From: Paralithodes platypus
Taxonomy: Eukaryota; Arthropoda; Malacostraca; Decapoda; Lithodidae
Direction: 5' to 3'
DNA length: 64,000 nucleotides
NCBI GenBank assembly: GCA_032716605.1
Contig: CM064495.1
Location: forward strand, 21,806,086 to 21,870,085
A program made the translations under genes and the position numbers. Below are positions 10,437-21,679 of the stretch, piece after piece. Below the pieces are notes generated by a model. It searched no databases. It saw nothing but the letters and a program-made list of their open reading frames with translations, and was not told the DNA's origin. The first letter of the stretch is position 1, and the number at the start of each line of letters is the position of its first letter.

Positions 10437-10602
10437 TGAGACTGTAATAAGGTAGTTAAGCTATCTGTATGTGTAGAATAAAAAACCTGTTTGTGTCAAT
10501 TGTTTTTTTGTTTTGTTTTTTCTATGTGAATGAGGGAGTCAAAAGGCATAACTGCCTGCAGCAAGTGCCTCCCCTAGATTTCAAAGAGTGACAGGGCCGA
10601 AA

Positions 10603-12319
10603 TCAAGGGATGTTCGAGCTAAAATGCCTGGACACACAGAGTTTGAAGCAATTTAAGTCATAAGAAGAGGGAAAGACTGATTCTGGGAGAGATTTCCAGA
10701 GCTCAGCAGTTGAATAGAAGGAAGTCTGAGAATAGCGTTTCACTCTTGGGTTGGAGAGTTGCACAGAGTAGGGGTGAGATTGTGTTGCAAGGCGGGTACT
10801 ACGTACCCTACGTAGAGGAGGTGGTATAAACCGGGAAAGCTCCGAGGAACACTGATTATTGTAGTAGCGATAGAATAGCGAGAGAGATGCAACATTGCGG
10901 CGAAGAGAGAGAGATTGCAGAGAGTTGGTGAGTGGACGGGAGTTAATAATACGAAAGGCTTTCCTTTCTACTTTATCTAGGAGTGCGGTGTGAGAGGATC
11001 CTCCCCACATATATGAACAATACTCAATACAAGGACGCACTGTGCCCCTGTACAGAGCAAGAAGCTGCGCAGGGGTAAAGAACCCCTTGAGGCAGTTGAG
11101 CACACCCAGCTTCTGGAAGGCTGCCTTAGCATGACTGGTAATATGGTCCTTCCAAGTGAGAGCAGAAGAAAAAGAGACACCGAGAACATTGAGGGAAGAT
11201 GAAGGGTTGATTTTTGTATTGTTGAAGAATAAGGGATAGTCCTCTGGAGGTTCCTGACGGGTAGTAAGATGGAAAATTGAATTTTTGAAGCATTAAATGC
11301 AACAAGGTTTTCTCTACCCCAATTGGAAATAGTAGCTAGATCAGCAGATAAGCATTTTATGGCTTCATTACGTTTACTTTTGAGGGACTGCTGGCTGGGG
11401 CGTTCTGGAAAACTAATTGAGTGGTGCAAGGTAGAGTCGTCTGCATATGAATGGATGGGACTGGATGTACAGTTGAGAAGATAATTTACGAAAATTAGAA
11501 AGAGAATAGGAGATAGGACATAACCCTGAGGAACACCGGAGTTGATAGGATGAGGAAATGAGCGATGGCCGTCCACAACCGCAGCTATGGAACGGGCGGA
11601 AAGGAAATTAGAGACAAAGGCACAGACGGAGGGACAGAAACCTAAGGAGGGCAGTTTGGAAATTAAAGATCTGTGCCAGACTCTATCGAAGGCCTTCGAT
11701 ATGTCTAGTGCAACAGAAAAGGTCTCACCGAAGTCCCGAAAGTTGGATGACCAAGAGTTAGTAAGATACGAAAGAAGATCACCAGTAGAGCGACCCTCAA
11801 AGAAGCCAACTGGCGATCTGAGAGCAGATTATGAGAAGAGAAATGCCTAAGAAATTTAGAAGCAAGAATAGTTTCAAAAACTTCAGAGACACAAGAGATG
11901 AGAGCAACTGGATGACAGTTGGAGGGTTGAGAGCGGTCACCCTTCTTTGGGACAGGTTGAATGAGAGCAAACTTCCAGCAAGAAGGAAAGATGTTAGACA
12001 AGAGACAAAGACGAAAGAGTTTGCCTAGGCAGGGGGTCAGCATGGAAGCACAGTCTTTAAGAACAACAGGTGGAACACCGTCCGGACCGTACGCCTTCTT
12101 AGTATTAAGCTCAGAGAGGGTAGAAAGTACATCTTTAGAAGAGATTAAGATATTAGGCATAAGTATGAGAGAGGGGGGTGGAGATGGAGGAATAGCACCG
12201 GAATCATCCAAGGTAGAGTTTCTGGCAAAAGTTTGAGTGAAGAGTTCAGCTTTGTCAGAGGAAGAAGTGATGGTTGTGCCATCAGAGTGGAAAAGGGGAG
12301 GGAAAGACGAGGAAGACAA
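10603..12319 (-). pseudogene. LINE A reverse transcriptase domain (frameshifted)
   Basis: In element sense: RT fingers with KKAYGPDGVPPVVLKDC and ALIQPVPKKGDRSQPSN (frame 11705-12319), then a shift, then the palm with SGVPQGYVLSPILFLIF and the catalytic HSYADDSTLH (frame 10977-11576), another shift, and the C-terminal region YRGTVRPCIEYCSYMW, RRNVASLSLFYRYYN and LWKSLPESVF (frame 10603-11103). The YADD aspartates are intact, but at least two frameshifts prevent a complete product. Confidence 0.9.
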
Positions 12320-12388
12320 GTTGTTGGAGAGGTTTTTGGCTAGATGCCAGAAACCTTGGGAAGAGCTAGAGTTGGATAGTTCAGTGCA

Positions 12389-13419
12389 TTAATTATTGAT
12401 GAAAGAGTGTTTGGCTAGTCGAAGAACAGATTTGGCTTGATTCCGGGCAGAAACATAGGAAGAATGAGATTCTTGAGTTTTAAGGCGTCGGTACCGTTTG
12501 AATGCTTCCTCCTTGTTGTGGACAGCAGTAGAACAAGCGGGAGTAAACCAAGATATTTTTGCATTAGACTGCGAGAAAGAAAATGGAATGTACGCTTCCA
12601 TGCCCGAGAGGATTACCTCGGTAATGCGTTCAGCACTCTCCGAGGGTCCTCGGCCACGGAAGCAGAAGTCATTCCATGGGAAATCAAAGAAGTACTGCCG
12701 GAAAGCCTCCCAGTCGGCAGCGCCAAAGTGCCACAAGCGCCGCCAGCTGGGAGGATCGGATGGCCGTACTGAAGAGATAGGACAGGTGACAGAGATAAGT
12801 TTATGGTCGGAGGAGCCCAAAGGAGAGAAAAGATTGACAGTATAAGAAGAAGGGGTAGAAGTCAGAAATAAGTTAAAAATGTTGGGCCGATCTCCGAAGC
12901 GATCCGAGATACGGGTGGGTTGCTGGACCAGCTGCTCTAGGTCATTTATGATAGAAAGATGGAGATTTCAGAGAAGGGAGAGATAGATAGAATGTGTTCC
13001 ACTTTAGAGTTTAGATAGTCGAAAAATTTGTGAAAGTTGATAGAGCGGGAAAGATAGACCGCACAGAAATATTTAGTATGAGAATGACAGGATAGTTTGA
13101 GCCATAAAGTTGAGAATTCAGGAGTCGAAATCGGGAACACGAGAGCAAGTGTGTTTGTTGTGCACGTATGCACAACATCCACCTGTGGCTTTGAAACTAG
13201 GATAGAGAAAGTAGGAGGATACAGAGAAGGGGCTGCTGGAAGTTGTTTCAGATACCTGGGTTTCGGTGAGGAAAAGAAGATCAGGTTTGGAGGAGGAGAG
13301 ATGGTGTTCGACAGAGTGAAATTTAGAGGAAAGGCAGCGAATATTGCAAGAGTTGGTAGTAAGAGTGACAGGCCGTGGTCCATAGCATTTAGAGGGGTCG
13401 TCAGGAGAAGGTCGGGCAC
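12389..13419 (-). pseudogene. LINE A endonuclease domain and linker (frameshifted)
   Basis: An apurinic-type endonuclease cleaves the target DNA before reverse transcription. In element sense the domain starts near 13330; the frame at 12946-13419 carries FSTLWLKLSCHSHTKYFCAVYLS, matching the …YRSPN region of LINE B. A shift follows, and the frame at 12389-12820 begins at the diagnostic SDH motif ([12 protein letters not shown]), then the tryptophan-rich linker ([31 protein letters not shown]). The N-terminal asparagine/glutamate motifs are scrambled by frameshifts. Confidence 0.8.
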
Positions 13420-14400
13420 GTGTGGGGGAATTTATGGTCCCCTCCCCCTGGGGACTCCGAGGCTTGGCCCGTGTTCATAATGTTTTTGTTTTATTAATTT
13501 TGAAGGAGGAAGTGTGGTGTGCATGTTAAGTGTAGTGAAGTAGATAGGAGGAGGAGATGTTTGTGAGAGCATGCTGGACTGCTCTCAGTGTAAGAGAGGC
13601 ACAAAGGGAATCAGTAAGAGAGGCTAAGCAAATGAAACAGGAGTTCCAGTGATTCCTTATCAAATACTTACAGCCTCTCCTGGGTATAGCCCTGTTCGAT
13701 TGGTGCCTACAATCTACCCCCATTCCCCCTATTAGTCGCCTTGTACGACACGCAGTAGGACGCGTGGGGCATATTCTTTTTTTTCCTCCATCATAAGATG
13801 GAGGTCCCCTTACCCTCAGGGGGTATAACTTTAATTGTTTAGAGGCTTGATAATCATCGGGCTTCGTCAGTATTTAATAATATTGAATAACTATCCATAG
13901 TAGCTATTGTATGCAAGGTTTCATAAGCCTTCTACTCCACATTAAATCCAGTGCCCTCGAGAACACCTCTCTTCTCGTATCGACTGGCACAATTATTGAC
14001 ACAATTATTTGTGTTACGTGTTCTAGTTATGTTTTTGCTTAGCAGGTCAAACATCATTTCTTTACCAGTTAATAGTAGGCTGTATTTTCTACCATGTTAA
14101 GATTATTGGCTTACAAAATATAACTTATATTTATATAATACTTTGTTTGTAACTTTCCTCTTATATGAATCAAGCAAAAAAAGCAAAAAAAAAAACTATA
14201 CGCCCTGTATTCTCTTACCCAGTTCATTACCCATTACAAAATGTGTCCCTAATACTTTAATCCTGTTGTAGCATGCTGCCTAATAATGCACATCTTGTTA
14301 CACAAGATGAATCTTCTTAAAATCAAGATGTACAGACTACATTTGTGTTCTTTCACTCTCTGCCCATATTGACCCGCCAAACCCTACAAGCCTCTCTCCC

Positions 14401-14940
14401 TTAGTTAGTTCAAACAGGACTTCAGAGGCTTTAAACCCTATTGGATTATTAAGCCAGCACACTGTAGTCAAGGATATCGTCAGGACTAGAGCCTCTCTGC
14501 GAGAACTCCAGTCCCTCCCTCTCCCACTGTCCCTCCCTCCTTTAACCTTCCACTACCCCCTCCCTCTCTCCACCTTCCACTACCCCCTCCCTCCCTCCAC
14601 CTCCCACTACCCCTTCTCTCCCTCCACCTCCCACAACCCCTCCCTCACTCCACCTCCCACTACCTCCTCCCTCCCTCTACCTTCCCCTACCCATCCCTAC
14701 CTCCACCTCCCACTACCCCCTCCGTCCCTCCCCCTTCCACAACCCCTCCCTCTCTCCACCTTCCACTACCCCCTCCCTCCACCTCCCACTACCCCTCTCC
14801 TCTACCTGACTCTCTCTCTCTCTTTCCCAAGGGACTGGAGTTTTCGAAGAGAGGCTCCAGTCCTGACGTTATTCTTGACTTGCAGTGTGCTGGCTTAATA
14901 ATCCAATAGGGTTGATAGCTTCTGAAGTCCTATTTTAACT

Positions 14941-14945
<5 letters not shown>
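14401..14945. mobile_element. Foldback element with pyrimidine-array loop
   Basis: Arms of about 115 bp (14401-14518 and 14829-14945) are inverted repeats sharing GGATTATTAAGCCAGCACAC and GACTGGAGCCTCTCTTCG-like text. The loop (14519-14828) is an almost pure C/T minisatellite built on CCTCCCTCCACCTCCCACTAC. The right arm of the giant inverted repeat keeps only the purine version of the array (23255-23420 and 25020-25110), not the small arms. Confidence 0.8.
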
Positions 14946-14971
<26 letters not shown>

Positions 14972-15119
14972 GGCATCGTGAAGTCACATTGCGAAAAATG
15001 CGAGTTTGCAGTGAATGTTTGAATGAAGAATTATACTCACCTGGTAGAAAACGATATTTTATTATTTACATGGACGTGACAGTTTTGACTCTCACAACCG
15101 CTCTTCACAACTGAATAGA

Positions 15120-16175
15120 CACACTACATGGCTGGTGCACTACAAACAGACTTAATCTAGCCCCAGCCAAATCCACCGCAACCCTGCTCACAAGCTGGAC
15201 AGGTGAACACGAATACATCCCTCAACTCACCATAAACAACACACCTCTAACACATACACACACACCCAAAATCCTAGGAGTAACATATGATACTCATATG
15301 ACATTCAAACAGCACACCACAAACATTAAAAAGAAACTGACACCCAGACTTAACGCCCTCAGGTCACTTGCTCACACAAAATTTGGACACAACAAAGAAA
15401 CTACCACCACAGTATATAAACAATACGTAAGATCAGTAATGGAATACGCAAGCCCAGCCTGGGCTTCTAACCTAGCTGAAACACATCATAAGACCTTACA
15501 GACTATTCAAAACAAAGCCCTGAAGATCATTACAGGCTGCACAGCTACTACACCCACAGATCATCTACATCAAGAAACAAAAATCCTCAAAGTCAAAGAC
15601 CATCTGGACATGAGAGGCACTCAATTCCTGGCAGCAGCCTCCACGAACCAAGACCACCCACTAAACTACATGGCAACACACCCACAGACACCAAGAAATA
15701 TCAAAACAACACCCAGCACACGGTATCACACACAATTATTGTCCTCTCTCCCTCCCTGCCCACCCCGAACCAACTTCCAGAAGCACATCCATACTCATAT
15801 CTCTCGCCAATCCATCCACTCACTCACAGACAACACGCAGCTGCATGCACGACCTCCCGAAATCCATCCTTCCGAATCCTCCCTTCCTCGCGAGGACAGA
15901 GTCCACCTTGCCAGGCTGAGATGCGGACACCATCCAGCTCTCCTGAGCTATCAGAAGAGACTGGATGACTCCGTTGTCGACGCCTGCCCGGGATGTAACA
16001 CAGCACCCCATACCATTAAACACATCATAGAAGACTGCATTTCACACAACCACTTACGCCAACAACACAACCTACACTCAATGAGAGCTCTGTGGGAAAG
16101 CCCGATCGTGGCCATGGCCTTCCTCAGGGACTCGGGGCTGTTCGGCCAGGCAGCTTAGGGAACAACAACAACAAC
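15120..16175 (+). mobile_element. LINE H, 5'-truncated, with 13-bp TSD
   Basis: Inserted in the left arm of the giant inverted repeat. The target duplication ACAACTGAATAGA is at 15107-15119, with its second copy ending at 16186; the junction with the (CAA)n tail makes the first bases ambiguous. The right arm (23045-23065) shows the uninterrupted sequence CAACTGAATAGATCTCC in reverse complement. The last ~80 bp and (AAC)n tail match the three SINE-like elements, making this the likely partner LINE family. Confidence 0.9.
15140..16158 (+). pseudogene. LINE H RT C-terminal region
   Basis: An open frame runs through 15298-16158 and extends upstream to the truncation. It shows KILGVTYD and HTTNIKKKLTPRLNALRSL (post-palm), VYKQYVRSVMEYASPAW, IQNKALKIITGC, and a C-terminal LARLRCGHHPALL followed by CPGC, then HTIKHIIEDC, a zinc-knuckle-like pattern (C-x2-C…H…C). 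Such ends occur in I/Jockey-group LINEs. The catalytic domain lies upstream of the truncation and is absent. The frame ends in GLFGQAA, encoded by the same bases that form the SINE tail. Confidence 0.85.
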
Positions 16176-17299
16176 AACTGAATAGATCTCCAAATAGAGT
16201 CGAACATTGGCGTTTCCTTGTAAATAATAACTATAGGAGCAGTCTATCAAAAGATGTTAGACTGTGACTGAAACCTGGTAACAAGGACAAAGCGTGGGGA
16301 CATCCCCCTATATAAAAAAGCCATGTATGAACGTAGTGTGGCCGAGTCTCAGGCGAACCAAGGCAGTCCCCTATCTTCTATTATGATGGAAAGAATACTG
16401 CCAGGTTTAGTGAAGTGTAGATTGTTATTTGTCATGGACGTCCAACTTGCTTGCCACCACTGACGGAGGAGTTGGTTACCGTTTGAGAAATAATCAGATA
16501 CAGGAATAGCTCACGGCATGATCAAGTTGAGTAATTTTTTACGCAAAAAGCCACAGTATTGCCAATATCTACTAGGTATAATATTTTTCTAAATATTAGT
16601 GTAAACCAACTGTATATAATTATAAATCCTACGTGAAATATGACTAAATTATAATAGGCTATATACTTGTGTTACAGTCACTTACAGAGTTGTGTATACT
16701 GTATCCACTATATACCATTTCCCCAGTAAGCTAAAATATGCAGTATGCCTTATCTACATTGCTAGGTTGTACCATTATTTTATATTTAATCATTAATATC
16801 CGGAATGGCGTCTTAATACAGTATTCTCATTTCTTTTAGTTACATTCCTATGCAAGAGTAAAACTTGTATCACTCGATTATACATTAATTATAGTTGTAG
16901 AGCATACTACTATTCTTTGCATTCTAAGGTAGTAGGGGTAGGCAGCCCCGTCCAGAGAAGTACTACCGCCAAGATTTCGGGAGACTCAGGGAATAGCCTG
17001 AATTCCATTTTCTCTCCCAGGCCTTGGTAGCTGGATACATATCTTTCTGCCTCACACATCAGAGGTATCAGGAAAACCCTCTTTATATAACATACACATC
17101 CAACTTCACGACATTGCCCTACATCGCTATCCTCTATCCATAAAACACTACTCTTCCCACTACATATCATACATGTAACACCATACACCTTTACCAAATA
17201 AATATGGCAGTACAATTGTTAAGAGCAAACCTGGTGGTCCCTCGGATATCCACCCCCGGCAGGGTTGGGTCATTGACACAGGGCTCTCCCGGTCATCAT

Positions 17300-18121
17300 C
17301 ATGCGACTGTGTCAAGAGCATTGCAACGTCCCAAAGCTGCTCGTCGGTGCAGCTTTTTCTTTAGCAATATAAGGTGACTTCACTCTAACATCAATTCTGT
17401 ACATCAATTTCTTCAAGCAGAATCCCCTACTCTCCTTTTGTTGACAGAGACTCAAGTAACATCCACATCTGACACGTCTAGATTTAATTTTCCAGGTTAT
17501 CAACTGCTCCAAAATTTCAGACCTGAAGGAGGTGTATGTTGCTTCGCAAAATCTGAAATTGCCCTGGAGGAGGTTACTAGTTACAATTGTCCCTATTTTG
17601 ATTATTCTATATACGAATTAATTTCTGCTGGTAAATTTAAATACATATGCTGCATCTACCGTTCCCCAAATACTCCTCCAGAGCAAAGTCTTTTTGATTC
17701 TCTATCCTCACAACTCAGTGTCCTCAACTTAAATGCTTCTTCTGAAATCACTGTGTTGGGTGATTTTAATGTCCATAATGTTGAATGGCTCACTCATTCA
17801 GCCAGGACTGATGATGCTGGTCTTGAATGTGAGCTATTTGCAGACTCATTTAATCTCACTCAACTAGTCAACCAACCCACCCGTGTACCAGATAATCCTA
17901 ATCATAATTCCCACCTACTGGACTTATTTTTAACAACCAATTCAGAAAATTATGATGCTACTGTGAGGTCCCCGCTTGGATTTTCTGATCACTGTCTGAT
18001 ACAGGCCGCCTGTCTATCACCTACCACACCTTCCCACTCTGAACCTGTGTTGGTGACTAAATGGCATTACGATAGGGCAGACTGGGAGGGTCTTCAAGGT
18101 GTCTTTATTGATATTCCCTAG
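17300..18121 (+). pseudogene. LINE B endonuclease domain
   Basis: Frame 17438-18121 carries the endonuclease signatures in order: LTETQ, GGVCCFA, CIYRSPNTPP, LGDFNVHNVEW, LDLFLTTN and SPLGFSDHCLIQ. These are the catalytic glutamate, aspartate/asparagine and SDH histidine motifs, so the active site looks complete. Reading upstream in the same frame recovers SNIR, a TGA stop near 17371, then LHSNINSVHQFLQ, a typical start of the domain. The frame ends in TAG at 18119-18121. Confidence 0.9.
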
Positions 18122-18154
18122 ACCTCTTTCTTTTCTAATGATGCACACACCACC

Positions 18155-20549
18155 TTGAGCCACATACAAGATTTTGTAAAAATTGGAATGGAAACTTTTA
18201 TTCCTCATCAAAAGTACAGTAAAAGATCTAATTCACCTAAATGGTTTGACCATAATTGTGCTAGAGTAACTGAACAAAAAGCAATAGCCTACAATGCATA
18301 CACAAGATCAAAAACACATGAAACCTTTAATTACTTTAGAAACATCAGAAATCATGCCAAAACTGTATTAAACCTAACTAAATCAAACTTTCTCCACAAG
18401 CAGGCAAATAAACTTCTAAATAATCCAAATGATAACAAAATATATTGGTCTACTCATAACTCATTCAAATCCAACTTCACTACTGCTTCATCCATTCCAC
18501 CATTAAAATCTCCGACTGGTAATCTTGTAAGTGACCCACGATGTAAAGCTAATCTTCTTGCGGATATTTTCTCCACCAACTCAACCTAAGATGAAATAAA
18601 TCAAGATGTCCCTGTACTTAATTTTAATTCGCCTGAAATTCCCTCACTTAAGATCCACACCAGACATGTCAAAACTATTTTGCAGAATCTCTCAGTAGAT
18701 AAGGCTCCTGGTCCAGATGAAATTCCTCCAATAGTACTTAAGAATTGCTCCTTGGTGCTCGCTCCTGTATTGGCAAAAAATTTCCGTCTGTGTACTCATA
18801 CCTCATGCTTCCCAGTACCCTGGAAAGAAGCAAACATCCATCCAGTTCCTAAAAAAGGTGCCTCTTCAGATCCATCAAACTACAGACATTCTTTGCCTTC
18901 TTATGCATCAAATCAACCAAGCTACAGACCAACATGGTGAAACTCATACAATAGCACTGGATATATCAAAGGAATTTGATAGAGTCTGGCATCAATCCTT
19001 ATTGTCGAAGATCTCACACTACGGCCTTGCATCATTAGTTCCACTAATTTCTTCTTATCTTCATAACAGAAAAATATGTGTAATGGTAGATGGCCTTTAT
19101 TCTCAATTTCACTCAATAAATGCTGGTGTTCCCCAGGGATCAGTTTTGGCCCAACTCTGTTCCTCATTCATATCAATGATCTCATATCTACCACTCATAA
19201 TCCAATACATTCCTACGCAGATGACTCAACACTCCACAGTTCCTTAACATTTACCAATTCTTTCACCCAACCTGATCTTATAAATTCAAAAATAAACACT
19301 GCAATTTCCCTGAACCAGGACCTTTCTAGAATTAATGAATGGGGACAAAAGAATCTAGTTTCCTTTAATGCACAGCAAACCAAGTACATTCAATTTTCTA
19401 ACCGACAGAATCTCACTGACTCTCATATATTTGTTAACCCTTTACGAGCGGCCTATGCGGTTTATTTATATGTACCGCCCAGCGGGGTGTTTTTAGCCAA
19501 AATAGGGCTGTTTACGTGATCATTTTCATGCCTAAATAAGACCCAGAACGTAAAACAAGTATCTATCCCTGAAAGGGCATAAACAGAGCTTTCGAATGAC
19601 ACCATAACGATCCTTTTATGATGGCTAGTTTTCTTGCAATAATCGTGCAACGCGAGTGCAAAAAGCATGTAATTAGCCACTTTCCCGATACAATTCCGTA
19701 TATAGCGAGTGAGAGAGGTAGGAGGGAGGTGAGATTCGTGTCAGTAGGTTCGCCGCGGTGGTCTGGAGCAGTCATACACTCGCTACTCTCCTGCCACCAC
19801 TTGTCTCTCTCTCTCAGCAACATTACGTGCTGAAATTGCCACTCGACCTATGTCGAGCGCCGCCACATAGTCCAGCTTTATTTAACTCGACTTAAGTTGT
19901 GCGCCGACTTTTAGGGGTTAATGATGTAAATATTCCCACTTCCCCTAGTATTGACATTCTCGGTGTAACATTAACTACTAACTTGAGCTGGACACATTAT
20001 GTTAGAAGCATTGCTAAGAATGCCTCTAAAAAACTGGGACTCCTGTACAGAGTTCGAGAATTCTTCGCTGACGAGCAGTTGGCCGTAATATATAAAAGTC
20101 ATGTGCGTTCTCAGATGGATTACTGTTCACCTCTGTGGAGTGGAAGTGGAGCGGTTGCATTGAGGCAGTTGGACAAAATTCAAAATATAGCTATTAGATT
20201 AATCAATAACCCTGCAATCACACAGGACCTTCCTACATTATCCATACGAAGAAACGTTGCATCCCTTGCATTATTCTACAGATATTTTCACAGCAATTGT
20301 TCCGAGGAACTTGCTTCAATTGTGCCGCCTCTCCACATCTTTCCCCGTAGAACTAGGGCAGCTGAGAGCGCCCATGAATTTACACTTTCTCCCCCACAAT
20401 GCAGAACTTCTGCTTATCAAAATTCATTTATCCCTAGAACTATTACTCTTTGGAATTCACTTCCCTCGAGTTGCTTTTCACAAACTTACAATCTACAAAA
20501 GTTTAAATCCAGTTGTTACAAACATTTTATGAATGGAGGATGCCTTTAG
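18155..20549 (+). pseudogene. LINE B linker and reverse transcriptase
   Basis: Linker: SPKWFDHNCARVTEQKA at 18155-18589, ending in a TAA. RT: DKAPGPDEIPPIVLKNC (18680 on), PVPKKGASSDPSNYR, a short deletion or frameshift, ALDISKEFDRVWHQSL, NAGVPQGSVLAQ, another shift, HSYADDSTLHSS with both catalytic aspartates, then the TTAA element. Coding resumes in phase at 19921 with IDILGVTLTTNLSW, VRSQMDYCSPLWSG, RRNVASLALFYRYF and TLWNSLPSSCF, and stops near 20549. At least two in-frame stops and two shifts make it inactive. Confidence 0.9.
19438..19917 (+). mobile_element. piggyBac-like TTAA miniature element, family 1, copy 1
   Basis: A 480-bp noncoding element bounded by TTAA at 19434-19437 and 19918-19921. 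Ends are imperfect inverted repeats (CCCTTTACGAGCGGC and CCCCTAAAAGTCGGC). Deleting the element with one TTAA joins the LINE B codons in frame (…SHIFV then NDVNIPTS…), direct evidence for a precise TTAA insertion. The core GAAAGGGCATAAACAGAGCT and TTCGAATGACACC is shared with copies at 37582-38058 and 47608-48089. TTAA duplication and CCC-starting ends are characteristic of piggyBac. Confidence 0.9.
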
Positions 20550-20910
20550 GCACATGGACCTTTTTGTGTTATCTATGTTTTTCCTTCCTCCGTTCATTGT
20601 CTCTAAAAAAAAAAAAAAAAAAAAAAAAAAAGTAGTGTGTATGTGTGTGTGTGTTCTAGTTGGCATGGTCATAATCCAGCAAGAAACAGGAAATATCTCG
20701 CCTACTTTTGGCACTACCTGGATGTGTCGAACAGAGCCATCTATGGAGAGCCAAAAATATCATATCTCGGATTGCTTCGAATACCGCCGTCAGAGGGCAC
20801 TAATGGATGGCTGAAGATCCATACCACGACTTCAGTCCCAGACTGTACATTAAACGGCATATATTCGGGCCTATTATGAACCATAGAGTACAGAAGGATA
20901 AAGCTTAAAG

Positions 20911-21679
20911 CGTGACGTCACACGGTTATTTTGCCGCGCGTCCTAGGGATTTGGTGGCAGGGCTGTTGTAGGGCATACAACCAAAAAACCTCAGTCGTCT
21001 TTCCTTATTAGATACTCCTTGATATCTGTGCGCCTGGCTTGTCTGCAGGGTTACCAAAGTTAACGGAAATTCCGCAAAATGAGGGGGGCATTAGGTTAAA
21101 GAGGGAACGTCTTTAAGAGTGATTTAATGTTGGTAAAAACATTTGTAAATTATTTAAAATAAAATAGATATATAAAACCAAGAGGAAAACATTAGGAATA
21201 CATATACAGTATAAAGCATACTTATCTATGATGTAAGGTGTATAATTACAAGCAACACAACAAGAATTAAAATGTAATTTTGAATATATATTATTAGTTA
21301 CATGTTATGTAGATGTTAATTTATAAAGTTGCACTAAAACAGGACATTTCACGAAATACGTTCATAGGTTATACTTATGACACCTAGGGATATTTTGGCC
21401 CAGCATGTTTGACGTTGGCAACTCCCCACTCTCACAACAACAATGGTACCAGGGGGTAGAAGAGACGTGGCTGTGAACCTCCTCATAATTACGACAATTT
21501 CACGATGATCTGGCCTTTACAGTAGCCTCTACTTAGGTCTATTTAACTCTGGCATGTCTATAGAGTTTCTGGATAGCGTAGAATTGATTTATTAATAGCG
21601 TTATTAGTACAAGGTATATAGTGCTGCCATCTCTCGAACGCGCGGCTCGCTATTTTCAGAATGTTAGCGTCTTTCTTTC
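20911..21679. other. Loop of the giant inverted repeat
   Basis: About 770 bp of mostly unpaired DNA between the innermost arm sequences. It includes GCGTGACGTCACACGG (a CRE-like TGACGTCA at 20914-20921) and an AT-rich stretch, and no convincing coding region. If the whole structure is a transposon with long terminal inverted repeats, any transposase gene is missing. Confidence 0.6.

Larger units (their letters stand above)
10505..13776 (-). mobile_element. LINE family A, copy 1, nearly full length
   Basis: A ~3.3-kb minus-strand non-LTR retrotransposon. The 5' end is near 13776, with a block reading GAATATGCCCCACG…GGCGACTAATAG in element sense. A 5' UTR of about 300 bp is followed by an endonuclease domain, a linker, an RT domain, and a short 3' UTR ending in an A-rich tract at 10500-10515. 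Only one coding unit (an ORF2 equivalent) is evident. It is inactive through several frameshifts. Related copies lie at 33918-35404, 43151-44560 and 47487-47603, and family B at 16934-20631 is a cousin. The motifs suit the Jockey/CR1 side of the LINE tree, but I do not assign a clade firmly. Confidence 0.9.
16934..20631 (+). mobile_element. LINE family B, near full length, with GTAGT TSD
   Basis: About 3.2 kb of LINE plus a 480-bp TTAA element. GTAGT at 16929-16933 and 20632-20636 flank it, and joining these sides gives a sequence that matches the opposite arm (21960-21985), confirming the boundaries. The 5' UTR of ~370 bp begins AGGGGTAGGCAGCCCC; the 3' UTR ends in 27 A residues (20605-20631). 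The long A tail argues for a fairly young insertion, although the coding region carries stops. A 5'-truncated second copy lies at 56928-57323. Confidence 0.9.
13846..20910. repeat. Left arm of giant inverted repeat
   Basis: Host-arm DNA at 13846-15119, 16176-16933 and 20632-20910, interrupted by LINE H and LINE B, is the imperfect reverse complement of 21680-25720. Matched pairs: 13850-13990 with 25570-25716 (CCAGTGCCCTCGAGAAC), 14223-14345 with 25228-25345 (ATTACAAAATGTGTCCCTA), 14970-15118 with 23050-23235 (CTCACAACCGCTCTTCACA), 16178-16560 with 22345-23050 (CATGATCAAGTTGAGTA), 16561-16928 with 21985-22345, and 20632-20905 with 21680-21966 (TGTTCTAGTTGGCATGG). Order is kept along the arms. 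Identity by eye is high but clearly imperfect, with small indels throughout. Confidence 0.9.

Noticed and set aside
15298..16158. Intact 286-codon host gene
   Set aside because: The frame carries LINE post-RT motifs and a CPGC…HTIKHIIEDC end, is flanked by a target duplication and ends in a CAA tail; it is a truncated LINE.
20914..20921. TGACGTCA as a functional CRE promoter site
   Set aside because: A single 8-bp palindrome without a nearby gene; expected occasionally by chance.
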